Shown piece after piece: positions 1 through 8,197 of a DNA stretch of 64,000 nucleotides. The notes beneath the pieces are model-generated. The model was not told the DNA's origin. It was given only the letters and a program-made list of their open reading frames with translations, and ran no database searches. A program made the translations under genes and the position numbers. The stretch covers positions 1 to 64,000 of the forward strand of contig DAMBWF010000011.1 of the NCBI GenBank assembly GCA_032052615.1, read 5' to 3'. The DNA is from Pseudomonas_T sp032052615 (GTDB taxonomy: Bacteria; Pseudomonadota; Gammaproteobacteria; Pseudomonadales; Pseudomonadaceae). Numbering within the stretch: the first letter of the stretch is position 1; every line of letters starts with the position of its first letter.

Positions 1-41
1 CCAAGGACTTTTTCGCTGGCTACGCGCCGGAAGTGGTGCGC

Positions 42-69
42 ATTATAGGGACAACAAAATCCACGTCAA
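42..69 (-). promoter_or_regulatory. rRNA-type sigma-70 promoter reading off the left edge
   Basis: On the minus strand TTGACG (64-69) and TATAAT (42-47) are separated by 16 bp and followed by the GC-rich discriminator GCGCACC, with an A-rich UP-like stretch at 70-85. This near-consensus layout with a GC discriminator is typical of stringently controlled rRNA promoters. Transcription would start near position 35 and leave the window. In P. aeruginosa a tyrS-type gene is followed by an rrn operon, which fits. The rRNA itself is not in the window. Confidence 0.7.
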
Positions 70-83
70 CGAGTTTTTCGGTT

Positions 84-1286
84 TTATGACAAATATTCCA
101 GCCTCACTCGGGCGAACGCTTTTTTACCTGCCTGACAGACATGAGCAGCGCCTCGTTTGAAAACGAAGTCGCGGCCCACCACCTCGCCATCGATTCGCAC
201 GCTACCGGCTCCCAGCAGATCGCGTGCCATCGCGGCGTTCTTGACCAGCCCCGCTTTATTCAGCACAGCGGAAATCGGCATGTCCTCCTCGGAGGCAAGC
301 ACAACCTCGGGCAGATCGTCCGGCAGCTCGCCATCCTTCATACGGTTTCCAGCCGAGCGGTGAGCGCTGGCAGCGGCCTCCTCGCCATGGAATCGGGCAA
401 CGATCTCCTCAGCCAGCTTGATTTTGATGTCCCGCGGATTGGCTCCGCTCGCCACGTCCCTCCGGAAGGCGTCGATCTCTTCCATCGAACGAAAGCTCAA
501 CAGCTCGAAGTACCGCCACATGAGAGAGTCGGGCATGGAAACCAGCTTGCTATACATCACACCCGGCGCTTCCTGAATGCCGACGTAATTACCCAGAGAC
601 TTGGACATCTTCTTCACGCCATCCAGCCCTTCGAGCAAGGGCATGGTGACGATGCACTGGGAAGGCTGGCCATAAGCCCGTTGAAGCTCCCGCCCCATCA
701 GCAGGTTGAATTTCTGGTCGGTTCCTCCCAGCTCGACATCGGCTTGCAGCGCCACGGAGTCGTACCCCTGCACCAAGGGATACAAGAACTCGTGGATTGC
801 AATGGGCTGATTCGCGCTGTAGCGCTTATCGAAGTCGTCCCGCTCCAGCATTCTCGCCACGGTGTACTGGGACGCCAGGCGAATGAAATCCGCCGGCGTC
901 AACGCATCCATCCAAGTGGAGTTGAAGGCGACTTCGGTCCGAGCCGGATCAAGAATCTTGAAGACCTGAGCCTTATAGGTCTCGGCATTCTCAAGCACTT
1001 GTTCGCGCGTCAACGGCGGGCGAGTGGTGGACTTGCCGCTGGGGTCGCCGATCATGCCCGTGAAGTCACCGATCAGGAAAATGACCTGGTGCCCCAGCTC
1101 CTGGAACTGACGCAGCTTATTAATAAGTACCGTATGCCCCAGGTGCAGGTCAGGCGCGGTCGGATCGAAACCGGCCTTGATACGCAAGGGCTTGCCTTGC
1201 TCGATCTTACTGACCAGTTCGGATTCGACCAGAACCTCTTCGGCGCCGCGCTTGATGAGCGCGAGCTGCTCTTCGACCGACTTCAT
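84..1286 (-). CDS. tyrS: Tyrosyl-tRNA synthetase (TyrZ-like)
   Basis: Charges tRNA-Tyr with tyrosine in the cytoplasm. The 400-residue protein has the class I signature HLGH near residue 48, the KMSKS loop (KKMSKSLGNYVG) and a C-terminal S4-like RNA-binding part (SVRIDGEVVGRDF). The ATG at 1286 begins MKSVEEQLALIKRG, the expected N terminus; the frame stays open 15 codons further upstream without support. The type resembles the second P. aeruginosa enzyme, often called TyrZ, rather than the E. coli form. It is divergent from the endopeptidase gene, and its stop codon lies only about 15 bp before the UP-like tract of the rRNA-type promoter, with no terminator visible between them. Confidence 0.96.
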   Translation of the reverse strand: MKSVEEQLALIKRGAEEVLVESELVSKIEQGKPLRIKAGFDPTAPDLHLGHTVLINKLRQFQELGHQVIFLIGDFTGMIGDPSGKSTTRPPLTREQVLENAETYKAQVFKILDPARTEVAFNSTWMDALTPADFIRLASQYTVARMLERDDFDKRYSANQPIAIHEFLYPLVQGYDSVALQADVELGGTDQKFNLLMGRELQRAYGQPSQCIVTMPLLEGLDGVKKMSKSLGNYVGIQEAPGVMYSKLVSMPDSLMWRYFELLSFRSMEEIDAFRRDVASGANPRDIKIKLAEEIVARFHGEEAAASAHRSAGNRMKDGELPDDLPEVVLASEEDMPISAVLNKAGLVKNAAMARDLLGAGSVRIDGEVVGRDFVFKRGAAHVCQAGKKAFARVRLEYLS

Positions 1287-1322
1287 GACGTGCGACCATC
1301 GATAAAACTGAAAAGGGAACCA

Positions 1323-1417
1323 ACCATACAAGATCGTTGACCAATTACAAGTTTTGCGCCCGCCGTTTGCCCATGGCGGACCGCAAACTTGCCTCGCTTG
1401 GCGTTTGGTTATATTTT
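1323..1417. promoter_or_regulatory. Divergent promoter region of tyrS and the M23 peptidase gene
   Basis: Rightward: TTGCCT (1389-1394), 17 bp, TATTTT (1412-1417), serving the peptidase gene. Leftward: TTGTAA (1345-1350), 16 bp, TATGGT (1323-1328), serving tyrS. Both are modest matches to the sigma-70 consensus, so this is an inference from spacing and position only. Confidence 0.35.
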
Positions 1418-1486
1418 ACCCAGTTATGTCATCGTCATTTTCATGTTCACGTTCATCTTTTCATCTCCTTTTCTCAGCCAAATCCA

Positions 1487-2923
1487 ATGACCCCGACCTC
1501 CAAAATCCCTCGTTACCCAAAGAGCCACATCGTGGCCGCAAGCGGCGTCGCCGCCCTCCTCAGCCTGGCCTTACTGGTGTTTCCTTCCCGTGAAGTGGAG
1601 GCCAAAAAGACCTATATCAACCTTGAAATGGAGAACGACGCCGAGAGCGCGCTCCGAGAAGACGCCGACCTCGAACCGAATGCCGTCGGCGGGGAAAGCG
1701 GCTCCCCCTTCGCACGGATCGAGTCACCCGCCGAGCAGGTCGAGAAGGCCGAGCAGGAAAAGAATGCCCCCGCAGCTCCCCAGTCCGTTGCCACCACGGC
1801 ACCGGCCAAACCGGTCGACTCCAACCTCAAGTCCGTCCGGGTGGGCAATGGCGATACGCTGTCCACGCTGTTCGCCAAAGTCGGCCTGTCTTCCAATCAG
1901 CTTCACGACATGCTTGAGAGCAACAAGAACGCCAAGCAGTTCAGCAAGCTGAAGATCGGGCAGGAGCTGCACTTCACCTTCGCCGCCAATGGCGATTTCC
2001 AATCGTTGCGCTCCCAAATCAATGATTTGGAAAGCATCAGCCTGACCAAGGCCCCCCAGGGCTATGAGTTCAAACACGATTTGGTTAAGCCGGACGTACG
2101 GGACACTTACGCTCGCGGGGTCATCAGCAGTTCCCTGTTCAGCACGGCGAAACGCGCGGGGCTGTCCCATGACCTGACCATGGACCTCGCCAACATCTTC
2201 GGTTACGACGTCGATTTCGCGCTGGATATCCGCGAGGGCGACGAATTCGAGCTGATCTATGAACAGAAGCTGGTGAAGGGCAAGCCCGTCGGCAGCGGCC
2301 AGATATTGGCGGCCCGCTTCACCAATCGCGGCAAAACATTCACCGCGGTGCGCTATGTGGACAAGCAAGGGACCGCCAGCTATTACCGTGCCGACGGCAG
2401 CAGCATGCGCAAGGCCTTCATCCGTACGCCGGTGGATTTCGCCCGCATCAGCTCGCGCTTCTCCCTGGGACGTTTCCATCCGGTCCTCAACAAGATCCGC
2501 GCGCACAAGGGCGTCGACTATGCGGCGCCCCCCGGCACGCCCATCAAGGCGACCGCCGACGGGCGTATCGCCTTCGCTGGTCGCCGCGGCGGCTACGGCA
2601 ATGCCATCGTTCTGCAACACGGCAAGACCTACAGCACCCTGTACGGGCACATGCAAGGCTTCGCAAAGGGCATCCAGACCGGGGGCAGCGTGAAGCAGGG
2701 CCAGATCATCGGCTACGTCGGCACCACTGGCCTCTCCACCGGCCCGCACCTGCACTATGAGTTCCAGGTCAACGGCACCCATGTGGACCCTCTCAGCGTG
2801 AAACTGCCCATGGCCGACCCGCTGGCCGGACCGGACAAGAAGCTCTTCCTGCAGAAGAGCCAGCCGATGATGGCGCGCATGGACCAGGAAAAGGCCACCA
2901 TGCTCGCAATGAACAAGCGCTGA
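1487..2923 (+). CDS. LysM / M23 murein DD-endopeptidase, MepM-like
   Basis: Probable periplasmic peptidoglycan endopeptidase that cleaves peptide cross-links to allow cell-wall growth. The 478-residue protein has an N-terminal membrane anchor (hydrophobic at residues 16-32), a low-complexity acidic and Ala/Pro linker, a LysM-type binding region (about 116-165) and a C-terminal M23 domain with the metal site H340-x3-D344 and HLH at 421-423. The ATG at 1487 was chosen because it is directly followed by the signal-anchor; the frame is open for 50 codons upstream but that part is not protein-like. anmK starts 4 bp after its stop, so wall cleavage and recycling are coupled. The corresponding P. 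aeruginosa gene is usually described as an M23 or MepM-type peptidase. Confidence 0.9.
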   Translation: MTPTSKIPRYPKSHIVAASGVAALLSLALLVFPSREVEAKKTYINLEMENDAESALREDADLEPNAVGGESGSPFARIESPAEQVEKAEQEKNAPAAPQSVATTAPAKPVDSNLKSVRVGNGDTLSTLFAKVGLSSNQLHDMLESNKNAKQFSKLKIGQELHFTFAANGDFQSLRSQINDLESISLTKAPQGYEFKHDLVKPDVRDTYARGVISSSLFSTAKRAGLSHDLTMDLANIFGYDVDFALDIREGDEFELIYEQKLVKGKPVGSGQILAARFTNRGKTFTAVRYVDKQGTASYYRADGSSMRKAFIRTPVDFARISSRFSLGRFHPVLNKIRAHKGVDYAAPPGTPIKATADGRIAFAGRRGGYGNAIVLQHGKTYSTLYGHMQGFAKGIQTGGSVKQGQIIGYVGTTGLSTGPHLHYEFQVNGTHVDPLSVKLPMADPLAGPDKKLFLQKSQPMMARMDQEKATMLAMNKR

Positions 2924-2927
2924 ACCC

Positions 2928-4019
2928 ATGCCGCGCTACCTGGGCGTGATGTCCGGCACCAGCCTGGATGGGCTGGATATCGCGCTGATCGAACAGGACC
3001 AGCGGCCCCGTCTGCTGGCCAGCCACTACCAGCCCATGCCGCCGGCGTTGCGAGAGGAGCTTCTGGGTTTGTGCAGCCCTGGCCCCGACGAAATCGCCCG
3101 GGCGGCCCTGGCCGAGCAGCAATGGGTCGCGGCGGTCGCCGAAGGGATTCGTGCCTTACTGGCTGAACAGGGACTCGAGCCCGGCGACATCCGGGCCATC
3201 GGCAGCCATGGCCAGACGATTCGCCATGAGCCCGCCCGCGGCTTCACGGTACAGATCGGCAATCCCGCCCTGCTCGCCGAGCTGACCGGCATCACCGTCG
3301 TCGGCGATTTCCGCCGCCGCGATGTCGCCGCTGGCGGTCAGGGCGCGCCCCTCGTCCCCGCCTTTCACCAAGCGCTCTTCGCCGACACGTCCCAGCCTTG
3401 CGCGGTACTCAATATCGGCGGGTTCAGCAACCTCAGCCTGCTGGAGCCCGATGCCCCGGTACGCGGGTTCGACTGCGGCCCGGGCAACGTGTTGCTGGAT
3501 GCCTGGATCCAGTACCGGCGCGGCGAGCCCTTCGACCGTGGCGGTGCCTGGGCCGCCAGCGGCACGGTACAGCCCGCCCTGCTCGACGCATTGTTGAGCG
3601 ATGGTTTCTTCCAGGCGCGTGGACCGAAGAGCACGGGCCGCGAGCTGTTCAACCTGGACTGGTTGAAAAGCCGCCTGGGGCATTTGCCGGACTATGCTCC
3701 CGAGCACGTCCAGGCGACCCTGTTGGAACTGACCGCCCGGAGCACATGCGAGGCGCTACGAGCGGCCCAGCCGGAGACCCAGTCCCTGCTGGTCTGCGGA
3801 GGCGGGGCGCACAATACGGCATTGATGGCCCGGCTGGCGCAACTCCTGCCCACCACTCGCGTGGCGAGTACCGCCGCTCACGGCATCCCTCCCGACTGGG
3901 TCGAAGCGATGGCTTTCGCCTGGCTCGCCCACTGCTGCCTGGAAGCGATTCCCGCCAATCGTCCGAGCGTCACCGGGGCGAAGGGCCTTCGGGTACTCGG
4001 CGCGATCTATCCGGCCTGA
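2928..4019 (+). CDS. anmK: Anhydro-N-acetylmuramic acid kinase
   Basis: Converts 1,6-anhydro-MurNAc plus ATP to MurNAc-6-phosphate, a cytoplasmic step of peptidoglycan recycling. The 363-residue protein has the family nucleotide-binding start GVMSGTSLDGLD (residues 6-17), GSHGQTIRH near residue 90 and FDCGPGN in the middle. It follows the M23 endopeptidase by 4 bp, so the two are very likely co-transcribed. murU and amgK, the anhydromuropeptide-recycling shunt enzymes, lie about 38 kb further right in the same window. Confidence 0.95.
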   Translation: MPRYLGVMSGTSLDGLDIALIEQDQRPRLLASHYQPMPPALREELLGLCSPGPDEIARAALAEQQWVAAVAEGIRALLAEQGLEPGDIRAIGSHGQTIRHEPARGFTVQIGNPALLAELTGITVVGDFRRRDVAAGGQGAPLVPAFHQALFADTSQPCAVLNIGGFSNLSLLEPDAPVRGFDCGPGNVLLDAWIQYRRGEPFDRGGAWAASGTVQPALLDALLSDGFFQARGPKSTGRELFNLDWLKSRLGHLPDYAPEHVQATLLELTARSTCEALRAAQPETQSLLVCGGGAHNTALMARLAQLLPTTRVASTAAHGIPPDWVEAMAFAWLAHCCLEAIPANRPSVTGAKGLRVLGAIYPA

Positions 4020-4023
4020 AACG

Positions 4024-4048
4024 AAAACGCCGTGCAGAGCACGGCGTT
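4024..4048. terminator. Bidirectional terminator between anmK and erpA
   Basis: A perfect 10-bp inverted repeat (4026-4035 with 4039-4048, loop AGA) stands between convergent genes. On the minus strand it is followed by TTTTCG, making it a good intrinsic terminator for erpA; for anmK the trailing T tract is weak. Confidence 0.75.
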
Positions 4049-4073
4049 CGAGGGCAGGCGAAAGGAAAGGGGA

Positions 4074-4424
4074 TTAGATCGAGAAGGACTGCCCGCACCC
4101 ACAGGTCGTGGTGGCGTTCGGGTTCTTGATCACGAAACGCGAACCCTCCAACCCTTCCTGGTAATCCACTTCGGAGCCCGCCAAGTACTGGAAGCTCATG
4201 GGGTCGACCACCAGGCTGGCGCCGGCGCATTCGACGATGGTGTCGTCCTCGGCCACGTCTTCATCGAAGGTGAATCCGTACTGGAAGCCGGAACAACCGC
4301 CCCCGGTCACGAACACCCGCAGCTTCAGGCGCGGATTGCCCTCCTCATCGATCAGGTTCTTCACCTTGCTCGCCGCGCCCTGGGTGAAGACCAAGGGGGT
4401 GGGGACGAAGGACTCGACGCTCAT
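4074..4424 (-). CDS. erpA: Iron-sulfur cluster insertion protein ErpA
   Basis: A-type carrier that delivers Fe-S clusters to apo-enzymes, including those of isoprenoid synthesis and respiration. The 116-residue protein is a single HesB/IscA domain with the three cluster-binding cysteines in place: C44 (GGGCSGF), C108 and C110 (CGCG). It follows the bactofilin gene by 74 bp but has its own promoter-like sequence in that gap, and a terminator follows it. Confidence 0.95.
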   Translation of the reverse strand: MSVESFVPTPLVFTQGAASKVKNLIDEEGNPRLKLRVFVTGGGCSGFQYGFTFDEDVAEDDTIVECAGASLVVDPMSFQYLAGSEVDYQEGLEGSRFVIKNPNATTTCGCGQSFSI

Positions 4425-4472
4425 TGCAACTCTCCCGGCGTGACGCCGCCATTACTTGCGTAGGACCCGGGC

Positions 4473-4502
4473 ATTATCCGCTTGCCCTAGAAAACTGGTC
4501 AA
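4473..4502 (-). promoter_or_regulatory. Sigma-70 promoter of erpA
   Basis: On the minus strand TTGACC (4497-4502) and GATAAT (4473-4478) are spaced by 18 bp, giving a start about 40 bases before the erpA ATG. The -35 hexamer overlaps the stop codon of the upstream bactofilin gene, so erpA can be transcribed independently of the argC operon. Confidence 0.55.
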
Positions 4503-4921
4503 CTATTGAGCGCTTCCACGCCCGCCGGCAATTCCAGCGGGGCGCTCGCCTCGCGGGCCGGGCAGAGCCGACCCTCGACCTGGGCGCCCATGGCCATCTC
4601 CATCAGCCCGTAGTGCAGATTGCCGGTGACGCGGGCGCGAGCGCCCAGCTCCAGATGCTCGCCGGCGTAGACATCGCCGATCACTTCCCCATCGAGGATG
4701 ACGTGGGGCGCGCGGATCTCGCCCTCGACCTGCCCCTCGACGCTCACCCGCACCAACCCGTCCACGGCGATCAGGTTGCCCCGCAACCGGCCGTCCACCT
4801 GCACCGCGCCCTGGAAGCGCAGCTCGCCCACCAACTCGGCGCCGGCCGCGATCACGCTGGTCTTGCCGCTGAAGCGCTGCAAGTCCGCCTTCGGTTTGCC
4901 TTTCTTCCACATCTCGCTCAT
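4499..4921 (-). CDS. Bactofilin family polymer-forming cytoskeletal protein
   Basis: Bactofilins form filaments from a beta-helical core and scaffold wall or envelope enzymes. The 140-residue protein has the typical repeated short beta strands (GAELVGELRFQGAVQVDGRLRGNL and following), with short unstructured ends. The ATG at 4921 overlaps the upstream stop as ATGA and has GGAGG ahead of it; an in-frame start five codons earlier is less likely. It sits last in the argC - coiled-coil protein - bactofilin run. Its exact role is unknown; co-transcription with a membrane-anchored coiled-coil protein suggests an envelope function. Confidence 0.85.
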   Translation of the reverse strand: MSEMWKKGKPKADLQRFSGKTSVIAAGAELVGELRFQGAVQVDGRLRGNLIAVDGLVRVSVEGQVEGEIRAPHVILDGEVIGDVYAGEHLELGARARVTGNLHYGLMEMAMGAQVEGRLCPAREASAPLELPAGVEALNS

Positions 4922-5646
4922 CCCTCCTCCTTCCACTCGAATAAACGCTCCTGCGCCTCGCCTTTGCCCTCGACATCCGCGCGGACCTTGACCTGGCGCG
5001 GCTCGAAGCCAGCCGGCAAGGTCAGCTCGGCGTAGCGGCCGGCATCGGGAATCGCCTGGAAATGCTTGAAGCCGAACGGGATGGCCGCCTCCTTCGGATC
5101 GGGCAGCCCCCGACTCAACGGGGCCAGGTCCACTTCAGTGTCCTTGCCCGCTTGCCGCCCGATCAGCGTGAGCCGCAGGCGACCGGCCAGCGGCGCGTCG
5201 GCCGCGCCTACCCGACCGAGCACCAGACGGTAGCGGAAATGTGTCGGCGTCTCGCCGGCATGCAGTTCGAAGGCGCCGATGCGCAGCCCCTCGCGGCGGC
5301 TGTCCGGCGCCAGTATGCCCTGATAGAACGCCAGGTCCTGTTGCAGCGTGTAGATGCGCTCTTCCAGTGCCTTGATGGCTTGCCGGTTCTGCTCGCTGGC
5401 CTGATGGGCCAGTTGCTCGCCGCTCTCCGCCACCGCGAAAAGCTGACGCAGCCGCTCCAGCGTCCGCGCCTGGTCGACAGTCAGGCGCTCCAGGCGATCG
5501 CGTTCCGCGCGGAGCACGCCGGCTTCGCCGTCCTGCCGCTGCTGGCCGGCGAAATACGCCAGGGGCAGTCCGGCCAGCGCCAGTACCAGCAGCGCGCGCC
5601 AGAGGCGCTCGCGACGCGGGTCGCTGACGCGAACCTCCCAGCGCAT
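4918..5646 (-). CDS. DUF6776-type membrane-anchored coiled-coil protein
   Basis: Function unknown. The 242-residue protein has a single N-terminal transmembrane segment (about residues 16-32, RALLVLALAGLPLAYFAG), a predicted coiled coil (about 40-110, rich in Arg, Glu, Leu and Gln) and a C-terminal beta-rich domain likely in the periplasm. Its ATG overlaps the argC stop (TGATG) and its stop overlaps the bactofilin start (ATGA), so the three genes are translationally coupled. Partnership with the bactofilin is an inference from that coupling. Confidence 0.75.
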   Translation of the reverse strand: MRWEVRVSDPRRERLWRALLVLALAGLPLAYFAGQQRQDGEAGVLRAERDRLERLTVDQARTLERLRQLFAVAESGEQLAHQASEQNRQAIKALEERIYTLQQDLAFYQGILAPDSRREGLRIGAFELHAGETPTHFRYRLVLGRVGAADAPLAGRLRLTLIGRQAGKDTEVDLAPLSRGLPDPKEAAIPFGFKHFQAIPDAGRYAELTLPAGFEPRQVKVRADVEGKGEAQERLFEWKEEG

Positions 5647-6680
5647 CAGGGCATCAGCGCGGCGTGGGCCAGGCCATCGCGCTCGTCGAGCCCGAACAGG
5701 ATGTTCATGTTCTGGATCGCCTGGCCCGAGGCGCCCTTCACCAGGTTGTCGATCACCGACAACACCACCACCAGATCGCCGCCCTGCGGCCGGTGCACGG
5801 CGATCCGGCAGACGTTGGCGCCGCGCACGCTACGGGTCTCCGGGTGGCTGCCGGCCGGCATCACGTCGACGAAGGGCTCGTCGGCATAACGCTTCTCGTA
5901 AAGCGCCTGCAGGTCGGTGGCGGTGTCCGTCACCGTGGCGTAGAGCGTGGCGTGGATGCCCCGGATCATCGGAGTGAGATGGGGCACGAAGGTCAGGCCC
6001 ACCGGCCCGCCGGCGGCGCGACGCAGCCCCTGGGCGATCTCCGGCAGGTGACGGTGCCCCTTCACTGCATAAGCCATCAGGCTCTCGCTGGTCTCGCAGA
6101 GCAGCGAGCCGACCTTGGCGCCGCGGCCGGCGCCGCTGACCCCGGACTTGCAATCCGCGATCAGCCGGGACGGGTCGGCCAGGCCAGCCTCCAGCAATGG
6201 CAGGAAGCCGAGCTGGGTGGCGGTCGGGTAGCAGCCCGGCACGGCAATCAGGCGGGCTTGGCGGATGGCCTCGCGGTTGACCTCGGGAAGCCCGTAGACC
6301 GCCTCGGGCAGCAGGTCCGGCGCCCCATGGGGCTGGCCGTACCAGCGCGCCCACTCCTCGGCATCCTGCAGGCGGAAGTCGGCGGACAGGTCGATGAGCC
6401 GGGTACCGGTGGCCAGCAGCTCGCCGGCCAGGGCATGGGCGACGCCGTGGGGCGTGGCGAAGAACACTACATCGCACGCGCCCAGGGTAGCGCTGTCCGG
6501 CACGCTGAAGGCCAGGCCGTCGTAGTGGCCGCGCAGGTTCGGGTACATATCGGCGACCCGCACGCCGGCCTCGGAGCGCGAGGTGATCACCGCCACCTCG
6601 GCATGGGGATGCTGGGCCAGCAGGCGCAGCAACTCGACCCCGGTGTAGCCTGTGCCGCCGACGATACCGACCTTGATCAT
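5646..6680 (-). CDS. argC: N-acetyl-gamma-glutamyl-phosphate reductase
   Basis: NADPH-dependent third step of arginine synthesis, reducing N-acetylglutamyl phosphate to the semialdehyde. The 344-residue protein opens with the dinucleotide-binding motif GIVGGTGYTG (5-14) and carries the catalytic cysteine C150 in VPGCYPTATQ. The ATG at 6680 is the conventional start (MIKVGIVGG); an open extension of 33 codons upstream is not protein-like. It heads a leftward operon with the coiled-coil protein and bactofilin. Confidence 0.96.
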   Translation of the reverse strand: MIKVGIVGGTGYTGVELLRLLAQHPHAEVAVITSRSEAGVRVADMYPNLRGHYDGLAFSVPDSATLGACDVVFFATPHGVAHALAGELLATGTRLIDLSADFRLQDAEEWARWYGQPHGAPDLLPEAVYGLPEVNREAIRQARLIAVPGCYPTATQLGFLPLLEAGLADPSRLIADCKSGVSGAGRGAKVGSLLCETSESLMAYAVKGHRHLPEIAQGLRRAAGGPVGLTFVPHLTPMIRGIHATLYATVTDTATDLQALYEKRYADEPFVDVMPAGSHPETRSVRGANVCRIAVHRPQGGDLVVVLSVIDNLVKGASGQAIQNMNILFGLDERDGLAHAALMP

Positions 6681-6813
6681 GACCTGCCCCTTGCGCGAAC
6701 CCATGTGGAAGGCGCCGATGATAAGGCCGCGCCGGGGCCCCGGCCAACCGTCGTGGGTGACGGCCCGTGTCCCCGGCACTACTATCGGCGCACCGTGATA
6801 AGGAGATGACCCG

Positions 6814-7239
6814 ATGCTCTACCTATGGATCAAGGCCCTGCACATCGTTGCCGTGGTCTGCTGGTTCGCCGGCCTGTTCTATCTGCCGCGCCTGTTCGTG
6901 TACCACGCCAGCAGCGAGGACGAGGCGAGCCGCGAGCGCTTCTGCGTCATGGAGCGCAAGCTCTACCGGGGCATCATGATGCCGTCGATGATCGCCGTCC
7001 TGGTGCTGGGCATCTGGCTGATCCTGCTCAACGGCGACCTGATGCGCCAGGGCTGGCTACACGCCAAGCTGGCCCTGGTGATCCTGCTGATTGGCTACCA
7101 CCATGTCTGCGGCGCCATGCTCAAGCGCTTCGCCCGCGGCGAGAACCGACGCGGCCATGTGTTCTATCGTTGGTTCAACGAAGCACCGGTCCTGATCCTG
7201 ATCGCCATCGTGATCCTGGTCGTCGTCAAACCGTTCTGA
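6814..7239 (+). CDS. hemJ: HemJ-type protoporphyrinogen IX oxidase
   Basis: Integral membrane protein of the family that oxidises protoporphyrinogen IX in haem synthesis. It is 141 residues with four hydrophobic segments, and has the family-conserved H10 and K85 (WLHAK). A strong site AAGGAG precedes the ATG. It is divergent from argC and followed after 19 bp by the flavin oxidoreductase gene. Family assignment is firm; the activity is inferred from characterised HemJ proteins. Confidence 0.85.
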   Translation: MLYLWIKALHIVAVVCWFAGLFYLPRLFVYHASSEDEASRERFCVMERKLYRGIMMPSMIAVLVLGIWLILLNGDLMRQGWLHAKLALVILLIGYHHVCGAMLKRFARGENRRGHVFYRWFNEAPVLILIAIVILVVVKPF

Positions 7240-7258
7240 CCCTCCGAAGGAGACCGCC

Positions 7259-8197
7259 ATGCCCCTGCCCGCCTCGCTCGACCGCCTGCGCCTGCCCCTG
7301 GTCGCCGCTCCGATGTTCCTGGTTTCCGGCCCCGAGCTGGTGATCGGCTGTTGCAACGAGGGGATCGTGGGCAGTTTCCCGGCGCTGAACCAACGAGACA
7401 GCGCCGGCTTCCGGGATTGGCTGGATCGCATCGAGGCCGGCCTGCGCCCCGACGCCGCCCCCTACGCGGTCAACCTGATCGTCCACTCGAGCAACCCGCG
7501 GCTGCAGGCGGACCTCGGGCTCTGCGTGGAGAAGAGGGTCCCCATCGTCATCACCAGCCTCGGCGCGGTGAAGGAGGTGGTGGACGCGGTGCATGCCTAC
7601 GGCGGCCTGGTGTTCCACGACGTGACCACGCGCCGCCACGGGGAAAAGGCCGCCGAGGCCGGCGTCGACGGGCTGATCGCGGTGGCGGCCGGGGCCGGTG
7701 GCCATGCCGGCACCTGGAGCCCGTTCGCCCTGGTGGCCGAGCTTCGCCAGTTCTTCGACAAGACCCTGCTGTTGGCGGGGTGCCTCAACCAAGGCCATGA
7801 GATTCTCGCCGCCCAAGCCTTGGGCGTCGACCTGGCCTACCTCGGCACCCGCTTCCTGGCCACCCGGGAAAGCCAGGCCGAGGCGGCCTACAAGCGGATG
7901 CTCCTGGAGGCCCACGCTGCGGACATCGTGCACACGCCGGCCGTGTCGGGAGTGCCGGCGAGCTTCATGCGCCAGAGCCTGGAGCAAGCGGGTTACGACC
8001 TCGCCCGGTTGCGGGACCAGGCCGCCGCGCCGGGCCAGACGCTCAAGCCGCTGGACAGCGAGGCCAAGGCCTGGAAGACCGTCTGGTCGGCCGGCCAGGG
8101 GGTTGGCGGCATCCACGACCTGCCTCCGGTGGCGGAATTGATCGCCCGCCTGGACGCGGAATACCGCCAGGCCCGGGCGCGCCTCGCCCAGGGATGA
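7259..8197 (+). CDS. NAD(P)H-dependent flavin oxidoreductase, nitronate monooxygenase family
   Basis: FMN-dependent TIM-barrel enzyme of the 2-nitropropane dioxygenase superfamily. The 312-residue protein shows the phosphate-binding run AGAGGHAGTWSPF with the conserved His near residue 148, and LGTRFLATRES near the C-terminal third. GAAGGAGACC precedes the ATG. Its last four bases overlap the next start (ATGA). The natural substrate is not evident: family members act on nitronates, quinones or enoyl-thioesters. Confidence 0.85.
   Translation: MPLPASLDRLRLPLVAAPMFLVSGPELVIGCCNEGIVGSFPALNQRDSAGFRDWLDRIEAGLRPDAAPYAVNLIVHSSNPRLQADLGLCVEKRVPIVITSLGAVKEVVDAVHAYGGLVFHDVTTRRHGEKAAEAGVDGLIAVAAGAGGHAGTWSPFALVAELRQFFDKTLLLAGCLNQGHEILAAQALGVDLAYLGTRFLATRESQAEAAYKRMLLEAHAADIVHTPAVSGVPASFMRQSLEQAGYDLARLRDQAAAPGQTLKPLDSEAKAWKTVWSAGQGVGGIHDLPPVAELIARLDAEYRQARARLAQG

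Noticed and set aside
141..1340. Plus-strand frame opposite tyrS
   Set aside because: tyrS has full class I synthetase motifs on the minus strand; the plus frame has none.
1724..2929. Long open frame on the minus strand opposite the M23 peptidase gene
   Set aside because: It mirrors a gene with clear family motifs; such antisense frames are expected in GC-rich codons and this one has no recognisable domain.
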